NCBI RefSeq assembly: GCF_963665995.1
Contig: NZ_OY762512.1
Coordinates: 124,001-188,000, forward strand
Direction: 5' to 3'
Length of the DNA stretch: 64,000 nucleotides
From: Pleurocapsa sp. FMAR1
GTDB taxonomy: Bacteria; Cyanobacteriota; Cyanobacteriia; Cyanobacteriales; Xenococcaceae
A program made the position numbers and the translations under genes. This document shows, piece after piece, positions 37,709 to 49,047 of this stretch (positions are counted from its first letter, which is position 1; each line of letters begins with the position of its first letter). The notes below the pieces were generated by a model. It saw nothing but the letters and a program-made list of their open reading frames with translations. It searched no databases and was not told the origin of the DNA.

Positions 37709-40273
37709 TTAGTCATGATTAATTACGTTGTTTTCCTGACTGTATGCTTCCAAACTGATTTCAACTGGTTGTAAATCCCAGATTTGCTCACAGTATTCTT
37801 TGATAGTGCGATCGCTAGAAAATTTACCCATCCTCGCAGAATTAAGAATAGACATTTTTGTCCACTTGTCTTGGTCTTTATAGGTTTCTGAAACCATATC
37901 TTGACAATAAATATATGCCTGATAGTCTGCCAACAGCATATAAGGATCGTCATAAAGTAAAGAATCAACAATTGGCTTAAATAGCTTAGTATCACCATAG
38001 CTAAAGTCACCTTTAGCAACGCGATCGATTACCGCTTTTAGTTCTTCATTACTATTGTAATAAGCCATGGGATCATATCCTTCTTCTTTCATTTTGTATA
38101 CTTCTTCAGCAGTCAGACCAAACAAGAAAAAGTTATCCGCGCCAGCTTCTTCACGGATTTCAATATTTGCTCCGTCTAGAGTACCAATGGTTAAGGCGCC
38201 ATTCATGGCAAACTTCATGTTACCAGTACCAGAAGCCTCTTTTCCTGCGGTAGAAATCTGTTCTGATAAATCAGCAGCAGGATAAATTTTTTGCCCCAAG
38301 GAAACATTAAAGTTAGGCAAGAAAACAACTTTTAAACGACCTTTAACATCAGGATCTTTGTTGACTACTTCTCCTACTGCGTTAGCAAATTTAATGATCA
38401 ACTTTGCCATAAAGTAACCAGGCGCAGCTTTACCACCAAAGATAAAGGTGCGAGGTACGATATCAATATTAGGGTTTTTCTTGATGCGATTGTAGAGAGT
38501 AATAATGTGTAACACCATCAAATGTTGACGTTTATATTCGTGAATTCGTTTGACTAGAACATCAAATATCGAATCAACGTTAACGTCAATATTTTTAATT
38601 TTCTTGATTTGTGCAGCTAGAGTAATTTTATTTTTGCGCTTAATTTCCCGCCATTCCTGGCAAAATTCAGGATCGTCAAGAAAGTTCTCTAATACTCGCA
38701 TCTCGTCTAGGTTTTTTAACCAGCTATCGCCTTCGGTTTTTTCCGTGATTAATTTTGCTAATCGAGGATTACTTAACAGAATCCAGCGACGGGGAGTAAC
38801 ACCATTAGTTTTATTAAAGAATTTTTCAGGCCAAAGTTTAGCAAAACCTTGAAGCGTGTATTTTTGGAGTAATTGTGTATGCAGTGCAGCTACTCCATTA
38901 ATAGCATGACTACCAACACAAGCTAAGTTTGCCATGCGAACTTTTTTGTCTGCGCCTTCTTCAATGATCGAAAGCTCAGAAGCAAGCTCCTGATCGTCAG
39001 GAAACCAGGTGCGAATATCTTCTAAGAAACGATGATTAATCTCGTAAATGATTTCAATATGTCTGGGTAGCATTCTAGCAAACAAAGTTACCGACCATCT
39101 TTCTAAAGCTTCTGGTAATAAAGTGTGATTTGTATATGCCAAAGTCTTTTGAGTAATATCCCAAGCCTGATCCCAGTCTATGCTGTGTTCGTCGATAAAT
39201 AGGCGCATCAACTCGGCTACCGCTATCGCTGGGTGGGTATCGTTTAGCTGAATTGCTGCTCGTTCGTGGAAGTTGCTGAGATTAGGATGAACATTAAGAT
39301 GAATCTGAATTAAGTCTTGCAGAGAAGCAGAGACAAAGAAATACTGCTGCGCCAGACGTAGTTCTTTACCCTGTGGAGTATTGTCGTTGGGATACAGCAC
39401 TTTGGAAATCGTTTCCGAACTCATTTTTTCGCCTACGGCGCGGTCATAGTTACCTGCATTAAATGCCTCGAAGTTAAATTCTTCACTGGCTTCGGCTTTC
39501 CATAACCGTAGGGCGTTGACTGTATTAGTACGATATCCTGGTACTGGTGTATCATAGGGAACGGCCTTGACTTTGCGATCGCAAATCCAACTAACGCGGC
39601 TGTTTCCTTTTTCATCGCGATAGACTTCGGTATGTCCGCCTAGCTTAATTTCCGCTGAATCTTCAGGACGAGCAATTTCCCAAGGATTTTGGAACATCAA
39701 CCAGTTATCAGGAATTTCTGCTTGCCAACCGTCTCTCAACGCCTGATGGAAAATACCAAATTCATAGCGGATACCGTAACCGATAGCTGGCATTTCTAAA
39801 TTAGCCAAAGAATCAAGAAAACAGGCAGCCAGTCTACCCAAGCCACCATTACCCAAGCCTGGATCTGGTTCTTGTTCGATCAGATCCTCAATTTCTAAAC
39901 CCGACTCGTTGACTACCTGACGCATTTTTTCGTAGATACCCAAAGAAATGAGGTTGTTTTCTAAATGACGACCCATCAAAAACTCTGCCGAGAGATAAGA
40001 AACCACCTTGACGTTTTCTTCGTAGTAGGTGCGTCCTGTTTTAATAAAGCGGTGTAACAAGCGATCGCGCACGGTATATGCCAATGCTTGGTAGTAATCG
40101 TGAAGAGTGGCAGTAGATTCGTCTTTTCCCTGAAGATAAAACAGATTGTCGGCGAAGGCTCGTTTGAGAGTCTCAACGCTCATTCCTGTGCGATCGTCTT
40201 CTATTTGAATATTCTGTGCCAAATTGCTAGTAGTAACGGTCTGATTAAGCTGTTGAGAAGATTTTATTTCCAT
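37709..40273 (-). CDS. glgP: glycogen/alpha-glucan phosphorylase
   Basis: GlgP releases glucose-1-phosphate from glycogen with phosphate and pyridoxal phosphate. The 854-residue length is normal for the GT35 family. Markers: YLSAEFLMGR, DSLANLEMPAIGYGIRYEFG, WEKRITYTN-like region around TLAYTNHTLLPEALE, and the PLP-lysine segment EASGTGNMKFAMNG near the C-terminus. No truncation. The gene is single and convergent with Uma2 across a strong terminator. Confidence 0.96.
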   Translation of the reverse strand: MEIKSSQQLNQTVTTSNLAQNIQIEDDRTGMSVETLKRAFADNLFYLQGKDESTATLHDYYQALAYTVRDRLLHRFIKTGRTYYEENVKVVSYLSAEFLMGRHLENNLISLGIYEKMRQVVNESGLEIEDLIEQEPDPGLGNGGLGRLAACFLDSLANLEMPAIGYGIRYEFGIFHQALRDGWQAEIPDNWLMFQNPWEIARPEDSAEIKLGGHTEVYRDEKGNSRVSWICDRKVKAVPYDTPVPGYRTNTVNALRLWKAEASEEFNFEAFNAGNYDRAVGEKMSSETISKVLYPNDNTPQGKELRLAQQYFFVSASLQDLIQIHLNVHPNLSNFHERAAIQLNDTHPAIAVAELMRLFIDEHSIDWDQAWDITQKTLAYTNHTLLPEALERWSVTLFARMLPRHIEIIYEINHRFLEDIRTWFPDDQELASELSIIEEGADKKVRMANLACVGSHAINGVAALHTQLLQKYTLQGFAKLWPEKFFNKTNGVTPRRWILLSNPRLAKLITEKTEGDSWLKNLDEMRVLENFLDDPEFCQEWREIKRKNKITLAAQIKKIKNIDVNVDSIFDVLVKRIHEYKRQHLMVLHIITLYNRIKKNPNIDIVPRTFIFGGKAAPGYFMAKLIIKFANAVGEVVNKDPDVKGRLKVVFLPNFNVSLGQKIYPAADLSEQISTAGKEASGTGNMKFAMNGALTIGTLDGANIEIREEAGADNFFLFGLTAEEVYKMKEEGYDPMAYYNSNEELKAVIDRVAKGDFSYGDTKLFKPIVDSLLYDDPYMLLADYQAYIYCQDMVSETYKDQDKWTKMSILNSARMGKFSSDRTIKEYCEQIWDLQPVEISLEAYSQENNVINHD

Positions 40274-40449
40274 GTTTGCCTAAATTATAGTGTCTGAATG
40301 AATAATTGTTGAGGTTATCGAGTAATTTTTTAAAAACCTTTGTAGGGGCAAACGCTGTCTAGATTAAATTTCATATAACCTGTTTATTTATTTATATAAT
40401 GCCATGCCAAGTTTAACTCGACTGTTTATAGGTTACTATTAGATTTGCG

Positions 40450-40480
40450 ATTAAAGCCTGGGAGCAACCCAAGCCTTAAT
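40450..40480 (-). terminator. possible hairpin after eno
   Basis: ATTAAAGCCTGGG and CCCAAGCCTTAAT form a 13-position stem with two mismatches and a 5-nt loop, about 30 bp past the eno stop. No clear T tract follows on the minus strand, so termination is uncertain. Confidence 0.4.
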
Positions 40481-40508
40481 CTTTGGTTTAGAAACTGAGG
40501 TTATGAGT

Positions 40509-41813
<1,305 letters not shown>

Positions 41814-42094
41814 TTAATTTTCTAATTATCTATTTCTTTGTCGTAATGCCAGCGGAAATTAATATATCTTTTTTTGAGACAATCAGGTTAATCAATAGCT
41901 ACAAATGTGCCTGACCATAAAAGATGCACCTTTGTCTACTTTTTGCATCAGTGCAAAATTTTAGGTTAAATCAAAAGTATAGAATAGATAGAGATTGCAT
42001 ACTGTCTAGATCTATACAGCAATTAATATTTATGTTTTCTGAGCTACTATCGCTACAATCAATATTAATCCCACTATTGTAGTAACCTGATTCA

Positions 42095-42892
42095 ATGAAC
42101 AATAAACCTAAAGAAAATATTGATTTAGGTCGCACTATGGTTAATAAAGCTGTCGAAACGGCGATCGCAACTCAAGTAGAATCTGCTGAAAACATCAAGA
42201 TCAATGTTGATAGTCAAGCATCTCAAACAATTCAGGGAAAAGCAGAGTCGATAGAATTTTTTGGTGAAAAGATTGTTGCTTTTAAAGATATTCAGCTAGA
42301 ACAAATAAACATTACTTCTGATAATATTTCTCTCGATCTAACTCAGGCGATCTTAGGCAAGATTGCTTTTGAACAGCCAGGCAACTTTAAGGTCAAAATC
42401 ATCTTTACTGAATCGGATTGCGATCGCTTATTAAATTCAGAGTATGTCAGAATTCTCTTACAAAGTTTAGCCTTAAAAATAAATCACTCCTCAGCAAATT
42501 TTTATCTCCAACAGGCGAAATGTCATTTAAACGACAACGGTAAAGTATCTTTGATGGCCACTGCCGTTTTAAATCGAGAACAGCAAATTAAAACGGCAGA
42601 ATTTCAAATGGCACTTCAGTTTAAGCAAGATGGTGCAGTAATTAAGTTCAAAGGCGGTAAATATTTAGACAAACAGAGTTTAGATTTAGACGAAACAGTA
42701 GCCATCCTGAACAAAGTTCGAGATCTATTTTATCTGCGTCACTTTTCTAATGCTGATTTGGCTATCGACATCACCAGCATCGAAATTAAATCTCAACAGC
42801 TTACTCTACAGGGAAATATGCAAATCAAAAAATTACCTGATTCTCTGGCTGAGTCCATCAAGTCTGTCGCCTCAGAAATAAATAATAATTAA
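42095..42892 (+). CDS. DUF2993 domain protein (LmeA-like)
   Basis: The 265-residue protein starts with a polar helix (NIDLGRTMVNKAVETAIATQ) and continues in repeated beta-strand segments typical of DUF2993, a family distantly like lipid-binding LmeA/TULIP proteins. No signal peptide is present. A role in lipid or envelope handling is inferred from the family only. It is followed on the same strand by a thioesterase gene 97 bp away. Confidence 0.75.
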   Translation: MNNKPKENIDLGRTMVNKAVETAIATQVESAENIKINVDSQASQTIQGKAESIEFFGEKIVAFKDIQLEQINITSDNISLDLTQAILGKIAFEQPGNFKVKIIFTESDCDRLLNSEYVRILLQSLALKINHSSANFYLQQAKCHLNDNGKVSLMATAVLNREQQIKTAEFQMALQFKQDGAVIKFKGGKYLDKQSLDLDETVAILNKVRDLFYLRHFSNADLAIDITSIEIKSQQLTLQGNMQIKKLPDSLAESIKSVASEINNN

Positions 42893-42988
42893 TTCTTGCT
42901 AAATAAAAATTTTAGATGTCAGTTTTAAGCTCCTACGATTAAACTAAGTGGTCTGAGGTTTTAAAATAATCTATAGGAGTAAGGGCAA

Positions 42989-43492
42989 TTGACAGAACAA
43001 CATAGGCAAGTTCCTCAGCTACCAAAACTACCTACTTCAGCTATTGAGCCAGAGCAAGGGTTAGAGGCTCAAAGTCAGGGATGGTTTGAGTACCCAGTCA
43101 AAGCTCAACCCCACCACACAGATTATGCTGGTATTGTCTGGCATGGTACATACTTAACCTGGATGGAGGAGGCTAGGGTAGAGTATTTACGCTCTGTTGG
43201 CGTTGAATTTGCTGATTTAGTAGCGTTAGGTTGTGATTTGCCAGTAGTTGAAGTGTCTTTGCGCTATCACTTGCCAATTCGCTTAGGAGTATCAGCAATA
43301 GTCAAAACTCGCTTGATCGAAACCAAAGGAGTCCGTATCAACTGGGATTATGAAATTCAGTCTTATAACAGAGAAGAATTATTTGCTTCAGGAACAGTAG
43401 TTTTAGTAGGAATAGATCGCGAAAAAGGCAAAATTATGCGCCAGCTTCCTCCTGTAGTGCAAGATGCTTTGGTCAAACGCACTATACTCTGA
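42989..43492 (+). CDS. acyl-CoA thioesterase, hot-dog fold (4-HBT family)
   Basis: A 167-residue 4-hydroxybenzoyl-CoA thioesterase-type protein. The start is TTG, supported by GGAGTAAGGG upstream. The active-site helix region reads HTDYAGIVWHGTYLTWMEEA, with the Asp that acts in catalysis. In cyanobacteria some members hydrolyse dihydroxynaphthoyl-CoA for phylloquinone, but this copy cannot be assigned that role from sequence alone. Its end overlaps convergent surE by 11 bp. Confidence 0.8.
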   Translation: MTEQHRQVPQLPKLPTSAIEPEQGLEAQSQGWFEYPVKAQPHHTDYAGIVWHGTYLTWMEEARVEYLRSVGVEFADLVALGCDLPVVEVSLRYHLPIRLGVSAIVKTRLIETKGVRINWDYEIQSYNREELFASGTVVLVGIDREKGKIMRQLPPVVQDALVKRTIL

Positions 43493-44159
43493 TTAAGGTT
43501 ACGGCAATATTACCGCCAAAGCATACGTCTACATCTGTTCCTGAAGTGCGATCGCGCTTGGCGTATTCTCCTTGATAATAATACATATCTCCTTCAACTC
43601 GAAAATCTACAGGTAAAGGCGCAGTACTAGGTTCACACAGAATAATTTTGGGTTCTGGCTGTTCTGGTTCTAAATGGGGTAAATTAACATTCCAAAAACT
43701 ATTAGGGGGGGAAGGACGAGATAGCAAATCTTTGAGTACCCTACTTGTCCACAGAGTAGCCACTTCCCAATCAATCAGCAAAGGTCTTTTAATCCAGTGA
43801 GAAATAGCAACACCAGGAATACCGTGAATTGCGGCTTCTCTCACCGCAGCTACCGTCCCTGAAATATAAACATCTACACCCAGATTTCCCCCCGCATTAA
43901 TTCCTGACAGGACTAGTTTAGTATTTGTAGCTATTTGCTTGATTGCTAAGCGGGTACAGTCAACAGGAGTACCCTCTAGGGCATATTCTGTGTTCGATCT
44001 TCGTTCTAGCTTAATTCCTCGCTGGGTAGTCACCCGATGTCCGCAACCCGAATGCGGTTTCTTGGGAGCAACAATTATAGTTTCTCCCGTGACGGCTTTT
44101 TGTAAGGCACGAATCCCAGGCGCGTCGATTCCATCGTCGTTAGTCAAAATAATTGTCAT
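43482..44159 (-). CDS. surE: 5'/3'-nucleotidase SurE
   Basis: SurE dephosphorylates nucleoside monophosphates and is linked to stationary-phase survival. The 225-residue protein starts with the metal-binding TIILTNDDGIDAPGI, then IIVAPKKPHSGCGH, and VLSGINAGGNLGVDVYISGT with the conserved Asn and Ser. It is 3 bp downstream of an ABC ATPase gene on the same strand, so co-transcription is likely. Confidence 0.93.
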   Translation of the reverse strand: MTIILTNDDGIDAPGIRALQKAVTGETIIVAPKKPHSGCGHRVTTQRGIKLERRSNTEYALEGTPVDCTRLAIKQIATNTKLVLSGINAGGNLGVDVYISGTVAAVREAAIHGIPGVAISHWIKRPLLIDWEVATLWTSRVLKDLLSRPSPPNSFWNVNLPHLEPEQPEPKIILCEPSTAPLPVDFRVEGDMYYYQGEYAKRDRTSGTDVDVCFGGNIAVTLIRV

Positions 44160-44162
44160 TGA

Positions 44163-44939
44163 TTATTGTCCGAGATAAGCTTCTAGTACCGACTCATTAT
44201 TCTGAATCTCTTCAGGTGTACCTTCTGCCAAGTTAGTACCTTCTGCCAAAACCCAAACGCGATCGCATAAGCTCATAATTACGTCCATGTTGTGTTCAAT
44301 TACTAAAAAAGAAATTCCCTGCTGATTCCAGTTAACTATATGTTCGCAAATTTGATTGATTAAAGTCGGATTGACTCCTGCTGCGGGTTCATCTAATAAA
44401 ATTAGCTTGGGGTTGGTCATTAAAGTTCGAGCCATCTCTAAAAGCTTTCTTTGTCCTCCCGACAATGCGCCTGCATAGTCATGAGCTTTGGCTGCCAATC
44501 CCACAGACTCTAAAATATTCATTGCCCTTTCTTTATTTTCTCTTTCTTCTGTTTTCAGTTTAGATTGTTGAAACCAAACTCGAAAAAAGTTTTCTCCTGT
44601 TTGATTTGGTGTAGCCAGCAACATATTCTCTAATACTGATAAACGAGCCAGAACTCTAGCCACTTGAAAAGTGCGAATAAATCCTCTGGTAGCAATTTTG
44701 TGAGACGGTAGATGATGAATTGGCTGATTATCAAACAAAATCGTACCACTATCAGGCTGAATAAAATTAGATAGTAGATTAAATAAAGTCGTTTTACCTG
44801 CTCCGTTTGGACCAATCAAGCCCGTAATACTGCCATAATTAACTTCTATATGAGCATTATTTACTGCTTTAATTCCACCAAAGCTCTTAGACAGTTTTGT
44901 TGCCTGAAGTAATGATTCGGCTGATAATTTTTTTTGCAC
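44163..44939 (-). CDS. LivG-type ABC transporter ATP-binding protein
   Basis: A 258-residue ATPase: Walker A in GLIGPNGAGKTTLFN, signature LSGGQRKLLEMA, Walker B LILLDEPAAGVNP, and the LivG-like end EGTPEEIQNNESVLEAYLG. This subgroup serves branched-chain amino acid, neutral amino acid or urea importers. No permease or binding protein is adjacent, so the transport partner is unknown. It heads a two-gene operon with surE. Confidence 0.88.
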   Translation of the reverse strand: MQKKLSAESLLQATKLSKSFGGIKAVNNAHIEVNYGSITGLIGPNGAGKTTLFNLLSNFIQPDSGTILFDNQPIHHLPSHKIATRGFIRTFQVARVLARLSVLENMLLATPNQTGENFFRVWFQQSKLKTEERENKERAMNILESVGLAAKAHDYAGALSGGQRKLLEMARTLMTNPKLILLDEPAAGVNPTLINQICEHIVNWNQQGISFLVIEHNMDVIMSLCDRVWVLAEGTNLAEGTPEEIQNNESVLEAYLGQ

Positions 44940-45125
44940 GACTCAATCAAATAAATTATGTTTGTTCGGTAATTTATTTAAATTACCAAAAATTTTTGTT
45001 TAATTCTTAAGGAAATCAAACATGATGACAACAATGACAACTAAGTAAGTGTCCCGCTTGTAACACACATTTTGTTAAAGAAAAATTAAGCTAGTAAATA
45101 GAATGAGTATAATCTTAGTTCATTA

Positions 45126-45830
45126 ATGACTCAGCTAGAACCATCCAAGAACTCAAACAGTTTATCTTCAAAACAATCAAAGGAACTAAATTCTTCTGTA
45201 TCTCCTTGGGTAGCCAAAATAATTTATCCCCTAGGATGTTATTTTGTGTTGCCTTTTTTCTTTAGCAAAATCCAAATTACTGGACAGGAGAATATTCCTC
45301 AAGATGACCCCGTTATTATTGCCCCAACTCATCGTTCTCGTTGGGATGCCTTTATTGTTCCTTATGCAGTAGGAAGATTAGTAAGTGGCAGAGATCCTAG
45401 ATTTATGGTTTCTGCCAATGAGGTCAAAGGAATACAAGGCTGGGTCATTCGCCGTATGGGAGGTTTTCCTGTAGATACTGAACATCCTCAACTAAAGAGC
45501 GTGCGTCATAGTGTTGAACTTTTGAAAAATGAGCGAGAAATGTTGGTTATTTTTCCTGAAGGGGGAATTTTTGACGACTACCAAATTCATCCGCTTAAAA
45601 GAGGTGTGGCAGCGATCGCCTTGCAGGCAGAAACAGATAAGTCAAAGGTTAAAATATTACCGATGGCGATTCGCTATAGCAAGCTTTATCCTACTTGGAG
45701 AACAGAAATTAGAGTAGATATAGGCTCACCTTTAGCCGTAGCCGACTATCTCGATAGTTCATTGCGTCAAAGCTCTTTAAAGTTAACGGCAGCTTTGGAG
45801 AAAAGTTTAAAAAAACTATATGAATATTAA
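45126..45830 (+). CDS. lysophospholipid acyltransferase family protein (PlsC-like)
   Basis: The 234-residue membrane-associated protein has the acyltransferase HX4D box in PTHRSRWDAF (about residue 68), the glycerophosphate-binding-like RRMGGFPVDT, and FPEGG (about 141). A hydrophobic segment at about residues 30-50 likely anchors it. PlsC-type enzymes put the second acyl chain on lysophosphatidate; the exact acceptor is inferred. No operon neighbours. Confidence 0.85.
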   Translation: MTQLEPSKNSNSLSSKQSKELNSSVSPWVAKIIYPLGCYFVLPFFFSKIQITGQENIPQDDPVIIAPTHRSRWDAFIVPYAVGRLVSGRDPRFMVSANEVKGIQGWVIRRMGGFPVDTEHPQLKSVRHSVELLKNEREMLVIFPEGGIFDDYQIHPLKRGVAAIALQAETDKSKVKILPMAIRYSKLYPTWRTEIRVDIGSPLAVADYLDSSLRQSSLKLTAALEKSLKKLYEY

Positions 45831-46083
45831 AACTGGATAGAGCAATAGTTGCCGATTGAGACTGACATAAAAATTGCAAAATTTTCGACTACCATAGAGA
45901 TTCATTTACTAAACTATTTGAAGCCATAAACCGCTCGATGAGTTTATAATATTTGTCTAAAAGTTACAGATTAAGATCGAGTTTATGTGATTGCTATTTG
46001 TATACAAGCTTTAGTAATCCTTGTGTCCAAACATGATCTAATCTCCAATAAATATGGAGTATGCTCAATAGCTCAAAATATCT

Positions 46084-47988
46084 ATGCCACATCCTGAGCC
46101 TAAAATACAATGCTCGAATCCTCAATGCGCAGCGTCTAACCAACTAGAAGCTAATTGTTGCCATCGATGTGACACTCCACTGATTAGAAGATATCTATGG
46201 AGCAACAAAGCAGTATCTTCAGAACACAAGCAAGCTTTAATTAACGGTAGATATTTGGCGTTAGGCACTCAAATATTTCTCGATACTAAACCAAATAAAC
46301 CCCCCATCACTCCAGAAGAAGTTCCCCAAGAAATTGTAGTTTATTTACAGCTTTTTTCCTGTTATCCTCACGTACCGCAAGTGTACGGACTTTTAGATGG
46401 TACGGATGTTTGGCTGTTTGATTATGGTACTGTGCCAAGCAATGCTACAGGAAAACTAGATTATCCTCAGCAGCTTATTCCCAAACTAGATGGTTTATGG
46501 ATCGAGGCTAACGCTTTTCAACAAATCAGTTGGCTGTGGCAAATAGTTAAACTCTGGAAACCTTTATTAAATAAAAAAGTAGCTTCTACCTTACTTAATT
46601 CAGACCAGATCCGAATTAATGGACAAATAGTTCAAGTTATTCAGCTACAGCAGGATAATGATCTTCAGCCGACTTTAAAAGATTTGGGAAGTTTATGGAC
46701 GCAGTGGGCAAACAATGCTCGCCCTGAAATTAAAGAGGTGTTAGGACAAATTGCCTCTTGTTTGGAGACTGGCAAAATTGAGCGAGTTAGTCAAGTACTG
46801 GCACTATTAGATAAAGTAGCAGACCAATGCAGCAAAGCCAGAAAGTACTCTTATCGTATTTATGCTCTTAGTGATTCAGGACCTAATCGCTCTAACAACG
46901 AAGATGCAGCCTATCCTATCTATCATCAACCAAATGAAATTAATGGGTTAGAAAGTTCCTTAGCCATTGTTTGTGATGGAGTGGGGGGACACGATGGTGG
47001 AGAAATTGCCTCTCAAGCAACCATCAAATATTTGCATGACCAAATATCAGCTTTAAAGCCAAACGAGCAAGATCATGATCCTCGGAAAATATTAAAGCAG
47101 TTGACCAAATATATTAATGGGTCTAATGATATCATTAGCGATCGCAATGACAGCGAACAGCGTCAGGAACGACAGCGCATGGGAACTACCCTGGTCATGA
47201 CTCTTGCTTATGCCCATGAAATGTATCTGGCTCACGTTGGTGATTCTCGTATTTATTGGATTACCCCAAATAGCTGTCATCAAGTAACTATTGATGATGA
47301 TCTAGCTTCTAGGGAGGTGCGTTTAGGTTATGCCGTATATCGAGATTCTTTGCAGTATCCTTCGGCAGGAGCTTTAATTCAGGCTATAGGTATGAAAGAT
47401 TCAGCAACGCTTCACCCCAATATACAACACTATATGATTGACGGTGACTGTGTTTTCTTACTTTGCACCGATGGTTTAAGCGATTTTGACCGAGTTGAAC
47501 AACAGTGGCGACAAAAGGTATTACCAGTATTAGAAGGAACTCAAAATCTTACGAGCGCAGTTCATGATTTAATTGATTTTGCTAATCAAGTAAATGGTCA
47601 TGACAATGTGACAGTAGCCCTAGTTCATTGCCAAGTAAAAGATCGCGATCGCGATCTAAGCACAACTGTTTCTTGGTCGGATATTGAATATGCTCTTAAA
47701 GAATCAAAAGAATGGTCTGGGGATAATTCGACTGATTCTTCTGCAAAAGAGCAGAGTCTGGTTGATAATACATCTGCTACAGCCTCTCTCCCAGAACAGC
47801 AAATTGGCAAACCGACAATTGGCGAGCCACTAGCAGCGAAAAAACAACCAAAGTTGCTCAAACCCTTGATTATAGCTTTAGCCACAGCGACCGTTATCGG
47901 ACTAATCGCCTTTATTATCTTGCAAGATCGCATTGACAAACCAAATAATAAACCACTGCCAGACTCTGACTCAGAAATCAGGCAATGA
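46084..47988 (+). CDS. PP2C-type Ser/Thr phosphatase with zinc ribbon and C-terminal membrane helix
   Basis: The 634-residue protein begins with a four-Cys zinc-ribbon (CSNPQC...CCHRC, residues about 9-29), then a region with kinase-like/unknown fold (about 50-250), a PP2C phosphatase domain (about 260-500; DSGPNRSNNEDA, IVCDGVGGHDGGEIAS, HVGDSRIYW, LCTDGLSD) holding all metal-binding Asp residues, a polar linker, and a helix near 595-617. It would dephosphorylate Ser/Thr proteins at the membrane. A MITE-like repeat starts 13 bp after the gene. Confidence 0.88.
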   Translation: MPHPEPKIQCSNPQCAASNQLEANCCHRCDTPLIRRYLWSNKAVSSEHKQALINGRYLALGTQIFLDTKPNKPPITPEEVPQEIVVYLQLFSCYPHVPQVYGLLDGTDVWLFDYGTVPSNATGKLDYPQQLIPKLDGLWIEANAFQQISWLWQIVKLWKPLLNKKVASTLLNSDQIRINGQIVQVIQLQQDNDLQPTLKDLGSLWTQWANNARPEIKEVLGQIASCLETGKIERVSQVLALLDKVADQCSKARKYSYRIYALSDSGPNRSNNEDAAYPIYHQPNEINGLESSLAIVCDGVGGHDGGEIASQATIKYLHDQISALKPNEQDHDPRKILKQLTKYINGSNDIISDRNDSEQRQERQRMGTTLVMTLAYAHEMYLAHVGDSRIYWITPNSCHQVTIDDDLASREVRLGYAVYRDSLQYPSAGALIQAIGMKDSATLHPNIQHYMIDGDCVFLLCTDGLSDFDRVEQQWRQKVLPVLEGTQNLTSAVHDLIDFANQVNGHDNVTVALVHCQVKDRDRDLSTTVSWSDIEYALKESKEWSGDNSTDSSAKEQSLVDNTSATASLPEQQIGKPTIGEPLAAKKQPKLLKPLIIALATATVIGLIAFIILQDRIDKPNNKPLPDSDSEIRQ

Positions 47989-48000
47989 GATTAGCTGATG

Positions 48001-48151
48001 AATAAGTAGGAAGTAGGGAATAAAATCTTGCTTATTCAGTTTTATACGAATACGATGCTGTGTTAGGACACTTAATTACTTACGAGCAATTAAATTTTCT
48101 GTCCTAACCGATTAACGTACTGCGATATATTTAATTCTGCCTACTTACTTA
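48001..48151. repeat. MITE-like element, copy A
   Basis: AATAAGTAGG at the left end and CCTACTTACTTA at the right end are terminal inverted repeats (9 of 10). An inner pair GTTAGGACA/TGTCCTAAC (48062-48070 and 48110-48118) adds a hairpin. The right end shares ATATTTAATT and the terminal block with 59679-59784. Confidence 0.6.
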
Positions 48152-48270
48152 GTTTTTGAAAGCTGATAGCGCGACACTGCGGTCTTGTTGGTTTCCGTGA
48201 CTTGAGCAAGTGTCGTAAGAAGCTGAAAGCTAAAAACCAACAAATCTAAGCAAAGCCTGATTCACATTAA

Positions 48271-49035
48271 ATGTATTGGTATGAAGGGGAATTAATTAAT
48301 TCTGAGCGACTGCAACTCAATATTAATGAGCCAGGATTACTTTATGGTGCTAATGTTTTTACTACGCTGCGAGTATATGAAAAATCATTGGAACATCCTC
48401 TTACCTATTGGCAATCTCACTGCGATCGCCTTAGTCAGAGTTTGAGCGCATTTAAATGGCAGCAGCCTAATTGGCAAAATTTTAGTCAAGGAGCAAAAGA
48501 ACTAGCTGCTTATTTTCCCGTCTTAAGGATGGTAGTATTTCCTGATGGCAAAGAACTAATTTCAGGGCGTAATTTGCCAGGTGATTTAAAACAGCGGCAA
48601 ACTGAGGGGATAACTGCCTGGGTGGCTACGGGTAATTTATACAAAAGAGATTTAGCTAGCCATAAAACGGGTAATTATTTAGGGGCTTACTTAGCCCGAA
48701 ATCAAGCCTTGAGCTTTAATGCCACCGAAGCAATTTTAATTGATCGCCACCAAAATTGGTTAGAAACCAGTACTGGGAATCTCTGGGGGTTGCGAGATGG
48801 CTGCTGGTATACTCCTAGTTTAGATGTAGGAATCTTACCAGGTATAGAGCGATCGCATCTACTCAAGTTTTTCCAAAAGCAAAATATTCCAGTCAAAGAA
48901 AACCTTTGGACTCCTCAATTTACCAGAACCTTGGAAAGCTTATTCTACAGTAATTGCGTCGTCAAAATGATACCAGTCAAAAAAGTTTTGGATTCAGGGG
49001 AACATATACATTACTCTGTTGGCAATTTCCCTTAA
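48271..49035 (+). CDS. pabC: aminotransferase class IV, 4-amino-4-deoxychorismate lyase-like
   Basis: A 254-residue PLP fold-type IV enzyme. The N-terminal MYWYEGELINSERLQLN, the catalytic Lys segment KTGNYLGAYLARNQA and EAILIDRHQNWLETSTGNLW match PabC/branched-chain aminotransferase relatives. The short length favours PabC, which cleaves aminodeoxychorismate into p-aminobenzoate and pyruvate, completing the step begun by PabB (11943). D-amino acid or branched-chain transaminase activity remains possible. It converges on hmpF with a 12-bp gap. Confidence 0.78.
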   Translation: MYWYEGELINSERLQLNINEPGLLYGANVFTTLRVYEKSLEHPLTYWQSHCDRLSQSLSAFKWQQPNWQNFSQGAKELAAYFPVLRMVVFPDGKELISGRNLPGDLKQRQTEGITAWVATGNLYKRDLASHKTGNYLGAYLARNQALSFNATEAILIDRHQNWLETSTGNLWGLRDGCWYTPSLDVGILPGIERSHLLKFFQKQNIPVKENLWTPQFTRTLESLFYSNCVVKMIPVKKVLDSGEHIHYSVGNFP

Positions 49036-49047
49036 ATACTATTTAAT

